Origin: Hippophae tibetana
Lineage: Eukaryota; Streptophyta; Magnoliopsida; Rosales; Elaeagnaceae
Assembly (NCBI GenBank): GCA_037013495.1
Contig: CM072812.1
Location: forward strand, 63,105,438-63,169,437
Direction: 5' to 3'
DNA: 64,000 nt
Shown piece by piece: positions 50,362 through 61,492 of the stretch (the stretch's first letter is position 1; each line of letters opens with the position of its first letter). The position numbers and the translations under genes are program-made. The notes under the pieces were generated by a model, which saw only the letters and a list, made by a program, of their open reading frames with translations, made no database searches and was not told the origin of the DNA.

Positions 50362-50562
50362 TATTATACCAAAATTATGTATGTATAAATTACCATACAC
50401 TGTTATTTGTATAGGTTTAATAATTACTTGCACAATTTGGTTGTGTATTGAACGATCATGTCTAGGGTATCGACACCACAAAGGGTAATCTACTTGTCTA
50501 TAAATCTTGGTTTTCCAATTTCTCCTAATTTTAGGATACATGTAATATGTATGATATTTCAC
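50350..50562 (-). other. Recurrent ~63-70 codon minus-strand open frame of array B (representative)
   Basis: Reads MKYHTYYMYPKIRRNWKTKI, then RQVDYPLWCRYPRHDRS, and ends at a taa that overlaps the plus-strand frame tail to tail by 12 bp. Relatives occur at 19284, 20099, 21739, 22578, 47053, 52012, 52844, 53663, 56151, 57835, 59511, 61188, 62031 and 63687. The content (Trp, Cys, Pro, Arg) looks more protein-like than the AT-rich surroundings, but B1 and B3 versions differ mostly by replacement changes (IWNQIMQVIVKP versus IYNQIVQVIIKP). Possibly a relic of a coding segment; the family is not recognised. Confidence 0.4.
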
Positions 50563-50606
50563 GCTCTAATAGTTTTTTTGAAGTGGTAAATAAATATTTC
50601 ACTCAA

Positions 50607-50644
<38 letters not shown>

Positions 50645-52268
50645 TCTTATTATATATGATTTTATTTGAAAGGGTGAATTTATTAAATATGAGTTATTTC
50701 ATATAAAGTAAACACTTTATGTTATATTTATTACTTTTAACATCTTTAATAATATTTTGTATTAAATTGTACGTGTTAGTTTATTCATTTTAGATTATTG
50801 TAACCTATTTCATTTCAGCAAAACAAAATAAGATATTTGGTTGGGGAAAAGTAAATTAAACCTATCTACTTTGCTCCGTAGTAGTTGACAAAAACAATGA
50901 TTTTTAGTTATACTAACATATATTTTGAAGTATTTTGTAGGGAGAATAATGGTAATACATCATATTGAACTCATGGAATATAATATAGATATATTTGATG
51001 ATCTAATGGACAATACAATTTTATGTCTTGAATGGTTATATGTAAACAAGGAAATTTTGTATGGAGATAAATTAAAAAAATTGATAATCCAAATTTATGT
51101 TTATAGAATTATTAGACAAATTCCTAATTATAGAGTTAAGAATTCCAAAAATATCGACAATATATGTAAAATATTAACAAAATATGTAATATATTTTTAA
51201 GCTCTTAATATTCTACCAAAATTATGTATGTATAAATTATCATACACTGTTATTTGTATAGGTTTAATAATTACTTGCACAATTTGGTTGTATATTGAAC
51301 GATCATGTCTAGGGTATCGACACCACAAAGGGTAATCTACTTGTCTATAAATCTTGGTTTTCCAATTTCTCTTTAATTTTAGGATACATGTAATATATAT
51401 GATATTTCATGCTCTAATATTTTTTTTGGAGTGGTAAATAAATATTTCATACAATCTAATATGTATTTATATTTGTAGTTTCTTATTATATGTGATTTTA
51501 TTTGAAAGGGTGAATTTATTAAATATGAGTTATTTCATATAAAGTAAAAACTCTATGTTATATTTATTACTTTTAACATATTTAATAATATTTGTATTAA
51601 ATTGTACGTGTTAGTTTATTTATTTTAGATTATTCTAACATATTTCATTTCAGCAAAACAAAATAAGATATTTGGTTGGGGAAAATTAAATTAAACCTAT
51701 GTACTTTGCTCCGTAGTAGTTGAGAAAAACAATGATTTTTAGTTATACTAACATATATTTTCAAGTATTATGTAGGGAGAATAATGGTAATACATCATAT
51801 TGAACTCATGGAAGATAATATAGATATATTTCGTGATCTAATGGACAATACAACTTTATGTATTGAATGGTTATATGTTAACAAGGAAATTTTGTATGGA
51901 GATAAATTAAAAAATTTGATAATCCAAATTTATGTTTATAGAATTATTAGACAAATTCCTAATTATAGAGTTAAGAATTCCAAAAATATCAACAAAATAT
52001 GTAATATATTTTTAAGCTTTTAATATTATACCAAAATTATGTATGTATAAATTACCATACACTGTTATTTGTATAGGTTTAATAATTACTTGCACAATTT
52101 GGTTGTGTATTGAACGATCATGTCTAGGGTATCGACACCACAAAGGGTAATCTACTTGTCTATAAATCTTGGTTTTCCAATTTCTCCTAATTTTAGGATA
52201 CATGTAATATGTATGATATTTCACGCTCTAATAGTTTTTTTGAAGTGGTAAATAAATATTTCACTCAA

Positions 52269-52307
<39 letters not shown>

Positions 52308-52371
52308 GTTTCTTATTATATATGATTTTATTTGAAAGGGTGAATTTATTAAATATGAGTTTTTTCATATA

Positions 52372-53190
52372 AAGTAAACACTTTATGTTATATTTATTAC
52401 TTTTAACATCTTTAATAATATTTTGTATTAAATTGTACGTGTTAGTTTATTTATTTTAGATTATTGTAACATATTTAATTTCACCAAAACAAAATAAGAT
52501 ATTTGGTTGGGGAAAAGTAAATTAAACCTATCTACTTTGCTACGTAGTAGTTGACAAAAACAATGATTTTTAGTTATACTAACATATATTTTGAAGTATT
52601 TTGTAGGGAGAATAATGGTAATATATCATATTGAACTCATGGAATATAATATAGATATATTTGATGATCTAATGGACAATACAATTTTATGTCTTGAATG
52701 GTTATATGTAAACAAGGAAATTTTGTATGTTGATAAATTAAAAAATTTTGATAATCCAAATATATGTTTATAGATTTATTAGACAAATTCCTAATTATAG
52801 AGTTAAGAATTCCAAAAATATCAACAAAATATGTAATATATTTTTAAGCTCTTAATATTATACCAAAATTATGTATGTAGAAATTATCATACACTGTTAT
52901 TTGTATAGGTTTAATAATTACTTGCACAATTTGGTTGTATATTGAACAATCAAGTCTAGGGTATCGACACCACGAAGGGTAATCTACTTGTCTATAAATC
53001 TTGGTTTTCCAATTTCTCCTAATTTTAGGATACATGTAATATGTATGATATTTCACGCTCTAATAGTTTTTTTTGAAGTGGTAAATAAATATTTCACTCA
53101 ATCTAATATATATATATATATTTATAGTTTCTTATTATATATGATTTTATTTGAAAGGGTGAATTTATTAAATATGAGTTATTTCATATA
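52372..53190. repeat. Array B 819 bp duplicate, copy 1
   Basis: By eye it matches the next 819 bp base for base, including the TA-tract length and rare variants (ttgtatgttgataaatt, aacaatcaagtctagg, cacgaaggg, atttaatttcaccaaaac). The chosen edges are nominal because the units are continuous. Confidence 0.8.
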
Positions 53191-54009
53191 AAGTAAACAC
53201 TTTATGTTATATTTATTACTTTTAACATCTTTAATAATATTTTGTATTAAATTGTACGTGTTAGTTTATTTATTTTAGATTATTGTAACATATTTAATTT
53301 CACCAAAACAAAATAAGATATTTGGTTGGGGAAAAGTAAATTAAACCTATCTACTTTGCTACGTAGTAGTTGACAAAAACAATGATTTTTAGTTATACTA
53401 ACATATATTTTGAAGTATTTTGTAGGGAGAATAATGGTAATATATCATATTGAACTCATGGAATATAATATAGATATATTTGATGATCTAATGGACAATA
53501 CAATTTTATGTCTTGAATGGTTATATGTAAACAAGGAAATTTTGTATGTTGATAAATTAAAAAATTTTGATAATCCAAATATATGTTTATAGATTTATTA
53601 GACAAATTCCTAATTATAGAGTTAAGAATTCCAAAAATATCAACAAAATATGTAATATATTTTTAAGCTCTTAATATTATACCAAAATTATGTATGTAGA
53701 AATTATCATACACTGTTATTTGTATAGGTTTAATAATTACTTGCACAATTTGGTTGTATATTGAACAATCAAGTCTAGGGTATCGACACCACGAAGGGTA
53801 ATCTACTTGTCTATAAATCTTGGTTTTCCAATTTCTCCTAATTTTAGGATACATGTAATATGTATGATATTTCACGCTCTAATAGTTTTTTTTGAAGTGG
53901 TAAATAAATATTTCACTCAATCTAATATATATATATATATTTATAGTTTCTTATTATATATGATTTTATTTGAAAGGGTGAATTTATTAAATATGAGTTA
54001 TTTCATATA
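53191..54009. repeat. Array B 819 bp duplicate, copy 2
   Basis: Second member of the pair. The match ends near 54,110, where the following unit reverts to atttcatttcagcaaaac. Confidence 0.8.
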
Positions 54010-57000
54010 AAGTAAACACTTTATGTTATATTTATTACTTTTAACATCTTTAATAATATTTTGTATTAAATTGTACGTGTTAGTTTATTTATTTTAGATT
54101 ATTGTAACATATTTCATTTCAGCAAAACAAAATAAGATATTTGGTTGGGGAAAAGTAAATTAAACCTATCTACTTTGCTCCGTAGTAGTTGACAAAAACA
54201 ATGATTTTTAGTTATACTAACATATATTTTGAAGTATTTTGTAGGGAGAATAATGGTAATATATCATATTGAACTCATGGAATATAATATAGATATATTT
54301 GATGATCTAATGGACAATAAAATTTTATGTCTTGAATGGTTATACGTAAACAAGATAATTTTGTATGGAGATAAATTAAAAAATTTGATAATCCAAATTT
54401 ATGTTTATAGAATTATTAGACAAATTCCTAATTATAGAGTTAAGAATTCCAAAAATATCGACAAAATGTGTAAAATATTAACAGAATTTGTAATACATTT
54501 TTAAGCTCTTAATATTATACAAAAATTATGTATGTATAAATTATCATACACTGTTATTTGTATAGGTTTAATAATTACTTACACAATTTGGTTGTATATT
54601 GAACCATCATGTCTAGGGTATCGACACCACAAAGGGTAATCTACTTGTCTATAAATCTTGGTTTTCTAATTTCTCCTAATTTTAGGATACATGTATTATC
54701 TATGATATTTCACGCTCTAATATTTTTTTTTTGAATTGGTAAATAAATATTTCACCCAATCTAATATATATATATATTTATAGTTTCTTATTATATGTGA
54801 TTTTATTTGAAAGGGTGAATTTATTAAATATGAGTTATTTCATATAAAGTAAAAACTTTATGTTATATTTATTATTTTTAACTTCTTTAATAATATTTTG
54901 TATTAAATTGTACGTGTTAGTTTATTTATTTTAGATTATTGTAACATATTTCATTTCACCAAAAAAAAAAAGATATTTGGTTGGGGAAAATTAAATTAAA
55001 CCTATCTACTTTGCTCCGAAGTAGTTGACAAAAACAATGATTTTTAGTTATACTAACATATATTTTCATGTATTTTGTAGGGAGAGTAATGGTAATACAT
55101 CATATTGAACTCAAGGAAGATAATATAGATATATTTCATGATCTAATGGACAATATAACTTTATGTATTGAATGGTAATATGTAAACAAGGAATTTTTGT
55201 ATGGAGATAAATTAAAAAATTTGATAATCCAAATTTATGTTTATAGATTTATTAGACAAATTCTTAATTATAGAGTTAAGAATTCCAAAAATATCAACAA
55301 AATATGTAATATATTTTTAAGCTCTTAATATTATACCAAAATTATGTATGTAGAAATTATCATACACTGTTATTTGTATAGGTTTAATAATTACTTGCAC
55401 AATTTGGTTGTATATTGAACGATCATGTCTAGGGTATCGACACCACGAAGGGTAATCTACTTGTCTATAAATCTTGGTTTTCTAATTTCTCCTAATTTTA
55501 GGATACATGTAATATTATGATATTTCATGCTCTAAAATTTTTTTGGAGTGGTAAATAAATATTTCATACAATCTAATATGTATATATATTTATAGTTTCT
55601 TATTATATGTGATTTTATTTGAAAGGGTGAATTTATTAAATATGAGTTATTTCATATAAAGTAAAAACTCTATGTTATATTTATTACTTTTAACATATTT
55701 AATAATATTTGTATTAAATTGTACGTGTTAGTTTTTTTATTTTAGATTATTGTAAAATATTTCATTTCAGCAAAACAAAATAAGATATTTGGTTGGGGAA
55801 AATAAAATTAAACCTATCTACTTTGCTCCGTAGTAGTTGACAAAAACAATGATTTTTAGTTATACTAACATATATTTTGAAGTATTTTGTAGGGAAAATA
55901 ATGGTAATACATCATATTGAACTCATGGAAGATAATATAGATATATTTCATGATCTAATGGAGAATATTACAACTTTATGTATTGAATGGTTATATGTCA
56001 ACAAGGAATTTTTGTATGGAGATAAATTAAAATTTTGATAATCTAAATTTATGTTTATAAAATTATTAGACAAATTCCTAATTATAGAGATAAGAATTCC
56101 AAAAATATAGACAAAATATTTAAAATATTAACAAAATATGTAATATATTTTTAAGCTCTTAATATTATACCAAAATTATGTATGTATAAATTATCATACA
56201 CTGTTATTTGCATAGGTTTAATAATTACTTGCACAATTTGGTTGTATATTGAACGATCATGTCTAGGGTATCGACACCACAAAGGGTAATCTACTTGTCT
56301 ATAAATCTTGGTTTTCCAATTTCTCCTAATTTTAGGATACATGTATTATCTATGATATTTCACGCTCCAATAGTTTTTTTGAAGTGGTAAATAAATATTT
56401 CATTCAATCTTATATATATATATATATATTTATTTATAGTTTCTTATTATAAGTGATTTTATTTGAAAGGGAGAATTTATTAAATATGAGTTATTTCATA
56501 TAAAGTAAACACTTTATGTTATATTTATTACTTTTAACATCTTTAATAATATTTTGTATTAAATTGTACGTGTTAGTTTATTTATTTTAGATTATTGTAA
56601 CATATTTCATTTCAGCAAAACAAAATAAGATATTTGGTTGTGGAAAATTAAATTAAACCTATATACTTTGCTCCGTAGTAGTTGACAAAAATAATGATTT
56701 TTAGTTATACTAACATATATTTTCAAGTATTTTGTAGGGAAAATAATGGTAATACATCATATTGAACTCATGGAAGATAATATAGATATATTTCATGATC
56801 TAATGGACAATATTACAACTTTATGTATTGAATGGTTATATGTAAACAAGGAATTTTTGTATGGAGATAAATTAAAAAATTTGATAATCTAAATATTTGT
56901 TTATAAAATTATTAGACAAATTCCTAAATATAGATATAAGAATTCCAAAAATATCGACAAAATATGTAAAATATTAGCAAAATATGTAATATATTTTTAA

Positions 57001-58091
57001 GCTCTTAATATTATACCAAAATTATGTATGTATAAATTATCATACACTGTTATTTGTATAGGTTTAATAATTACTTTCCCAATTTGGTTGTGCATTGAAC
57101 GATCATGTCTAGGGTATCGACACCACAAAGGGTAATCTACTTGTCTATAAATCTTTGTTTTCCAATTTCTCCTAATTTTAGGATACATGTATTATCTATG
57201 ATATTTCACGCTCTAATATTTTTTTTGATGTGGTAAATAAATATTTCACTCAATCTAATATATATATATATTTATATTTTCTTATTATATATGATTTTAT
57301 TTGAAAGGGTGAATTTATTAAATATGAGTTATTTCATATAAAGTAAACACTTTATGTTATATTTATTACTTTTAACATCTTTAATAATATTTTGTATTAA
57401 ATTGTACGTGTTAGTTTATTTATTTTAGATTATTGTAACATATTTCATTTCAGCAAAACAAAATAAGATATTTGGTTGGAGAAAATTAAATTAAACCTAT
57501 ATACTTTGCTCCGTAGTAGTTGACAAAAACAATGATTTTTAGTTATACTAACATATATTTTCATGTATTTTGTAGGGAAAATAATGCTAATACATCATAT
57601 TGAACTCATGGAAGATAATATAGATATATTTCATGATCTAATGGACAATATTACAACTTTATGTATTGAATGGTTATATGTAAACAAGGAATTTTTGTAT
57701 GGAGATAAATTAAAAAATTTGATAATCTAAATTTATGTTTATAAAATTATTAGACAAATTCCTAATTATAGAGATAAGAATTCCAAAAATATCGACAAAA
57801 TATGTAAAATATTAGCAAAATATGTAATATATTTTTAAGCTCTTAATATTATACCAAAATTATGTATGTATAAATTATCATACACTGTTATTTGTATAGG
57901 TTTAATAATTACTTGCACAATTTGGTTGTATATTGAACCATCATGTCTAGGGTATCGACACCACAAAGGGTAATCTACTTGTCTATAAATCTTGGTTTTC
58001 CAATTTCTCTTAATTTTAGGATACATGTATTATCTATGATATTTCACGCTCTAATATTTTTTTTGAAGTGGTAAATAAATATTTCACCCAA

Positions 58092-58095
<4 letters not shown>

Positions 58096-58143
<48 letters not shown>
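58096..58143. repeat. (TA)n microsatellite inside an array B unit, among the longest
   Basis: Roughly 45 bp of uninterrupted TA, while the neighbouring unit at 56745 has only about 14 bp at the same site. Confidence 0.9.
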
Positions 58144-58146
<3 letters not shown>

Positions 58147-58938
58147 GTTTCTTATTATATGTGATTTTATTTGAAAGGGTGAATTTATTAAATATGAGTT
58201 ATTTCATATAAAGTAAAAACTTTATGTTATATTTATTACTTTTAACATCTTTAATAATATTTTGTATTAAATTGTACGTGTTAGTTTATTTATTTTAGAT
58301 TATTGTAACATATTTCATTTCATCAAAACAAAATAAGATATTTGGTTGGGGATAATTAAATTAAACCTATCTACTTTGCTCCGTAGTAGTTGACACAAAC
58401 AATGATTTTTTAGTTATACTAACATATATTTTGAAGTATTATGTAGGGAGAATAATGGTAATACATCATATTGAACTCATGGAAGATAATATAGATATAA
58501 TTCATGATCTAATGGACAATACAACTTTATGTATTGAATGGTTATATGTAAACAAGGAAATTTTGTATGGAGATAAATTTAAAAATTTGATAATCCAAAT
58601 TTATGTTTATAGAATTATTAGACAAATTCCTAATTATAGAGTTAATAATTCCAAAAATATCAACAAAATATGTTACATATTTTTAAGCTTTTAATATTAT
58701 ACCAAAATTATGTATGTATAAATTATCATACACTGTTATTTGTATAGGTTTAATAATTACTTGCACAATTTGGTTGTGTATTGAACGATCATGTCTAGGG
58801 TATCGACACCACAAAGTGTAATCTACTTGTCTATAAATCTTGGTTTTCCAATTTCTCCTAATTTTAGGATAAATTTAATATCTATGATATTTCACGCTCT
58901 AATATTTTTTTGAAGTGGTAAATAAATATTTCATTCAA

Positions 58939-58975
<37 letters not shown>

Positions 58976-61443
58976 GTTTCTTATTATATGTGATTTTATT
59001 TGAAAGGGTGAATTTATTAAATATGAGTTATTTCATATAAAGTAAAAACTTTATGTTATATTTATTACTTTTAACATCTTTAATAATATTTTGTATTAAA
59101 TTGTACGTGTTAGTTTATTTATTTTAGATTATTGTAACATATTTCATTTCAGCAAAACAAAATAAGATATTTGGTTGGGGAAAATTAAATTAAACCTATC
59201 TACTTTGCTACGTAGTAGTTGACAAAAACAATGATTTTTAGTTATACTAACATATATTTTGAAGTATTATGTAGGGAGAATAATGGTAATACATCATATT
59301 GAACTCATGGAAGATAATATAGATATAATTCATGATCTAATGGACAACACTACTTTATGTATTGAATGGTTATATGTAAACAAGGAAATTTTGTATGGAG
59401 ATAAATTTAAAAATTTGATAATCCAAATTTATGTTTATAGAATTATTAGACAAATTCCTAATTATAGAGTTAATAATTCCAAAAATATCAACAAAATATG
59501 TTACATATTTTTAAGCTTTTAATATTTTACCAAAATTATGTATGTATAAATTATCATACACTATTATTTGTATAGGTTTAATAATTACTTGCACAATTTG
59601 GTTGTGTATTGAACGATCATGTCTAGGGTATCGACACCACAAAGTGTAATCTACTTGTCTATAAATCTTGGTTTTCCAATTTCTCCTAATTTTAGGATAC
59701 ATGTAATATCTATAATATTTCACGCTCTAATAGTTTTTTTGAAGTGGTAAATAAATATTTCACTCAATCTAATATATATATATATTTATAGTTTCTTATT
59801 ATATGTGGTTTTATTTGAAAGGGTGAATTTATTAAATATGAGTTATTTCATATAAAGTAAAAACTTTATGTTATATTTATTACTTTTAACATCTTTAATA
59901 ATATTTTGTATTAAATTGTACGTGTTAGTTTATTTATTTTAGATTATTGTAACATATTTCATTTCAGCAAAACAAAATAAGATATTTGGTTTGGGAAAAT
60001 TAAATTAAACCTATCTACTTTGCTCCGTAGTAGTTGATAAAAACAATGATTTTTAGTTATACTAACATATATTTTCAAGTATTTTGTAGGGAGAATAATG
60101 GTAATACATCATATTGAACTCATGGAAGATAATATAGATATATTTCATGATCTACTGGACAATATTACAACTTTATGTATTGAATTGTTATATGTAAACA
60201 AGGAATTTTTGTATGGAGATAAATTAAAAAAATTGATAATCTAAATTTATGTTTATAAAATTATTTGACAAATTCCTAATTATAGAGATAAGAATTCCAA
60301 AAATATCGACAAAATATGTAACATATTAGCAAAATATGTAATATATTTTTAAGCTCTTAATATTATACCAAAATTATGTATGTATAAATTATCATACACT
60401 GTTATTTGTATAGGTTTAATAATTACTTGCACAATTTGGTTGTATATTGAACCATCATGTCTAGGGTATCGACACCACAAAGGGTAATCTACTTGTCTAT
60501 AAATCTTGGTTTTCCAATTTCTCTTAATTTTAGGATACATGTATTATCTATGATATTTCACGCTCTAATATTTTTTTTGAAGTGGTAAATAAATATTTCA
60601 CCCAATCTAATATATATATATATATTTATAGTTTCTTATTATATGTGATTTTATTTGAAAGAGTGAATTTATTAAATATGAGTTATTTCATATAAAGTAA
60701 AAACTTTATGTTATATTTATTATTTTTAACTTCTTTAATAATATTTTGTATTAAATTGTACGTGTTAGTTTATTTATTTTAGATTATTGTAACATATTTC
60801 ATTTCACCAAAACAAAATAAGATATTTGGTTGGGGAAAATTAAATTAAACCTATCTACTTTGCTCCGTAGTAGTTGATAAAAACAATGATTTTTAGTTAT
60901 ACTAACATAATTTTCAAGTATTTTGTAGGGAGAATAATGGTAATACATCATATTGAACTCATGGAAGATAATATAGATATATTTCATGATCTACTGGACA
61001 ATATTACAACTTTATGTATTGAATTGTTATATGTAAACAAGGAATTTTTGTATGGAGATAAATTAAAAAAATTGATAATCTAAATTTATGTTTATAAAAT
61101 TATTAGACAAATTCCTAATTATAGAGATAAGAATTCCAAAAATATCGACAAAATATGTAACATATTAGCAAAATATGTAATATATTTTTAAGCTCTTAAT
61201 ATTATACCAAAATTATGTATGTACAAATTATCATACACTGTTATTTGTATAGGTTTAATAATTACTTGCACAATTTGGTTGTATATTGAACCATCATGTC
61301 TAGGGTATCGACACCACAAAGGGTAATCTACTTGTCTATAAATCTTGGTTTTCCAATTTCTCCTAATTTTAGGATACATTTAATATCTATGATATTTCAC
61401 GCTCTAATATTTTTTTGAAGTGGTAAATAAATATTTCATTCAA

Positions 61444-61445
<2 letters not shown>

Positions 61446-61490
<45 letters not shown>
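61446..61490. repeat. (TA)n microsatellite inside an array B unit
   Basis: About 42 bp of TA in the unit at 60937; the preceding unit has about 17 bp at this site. Confidence 0.9.
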
Positions 61491-61492
<2 letters not shown>

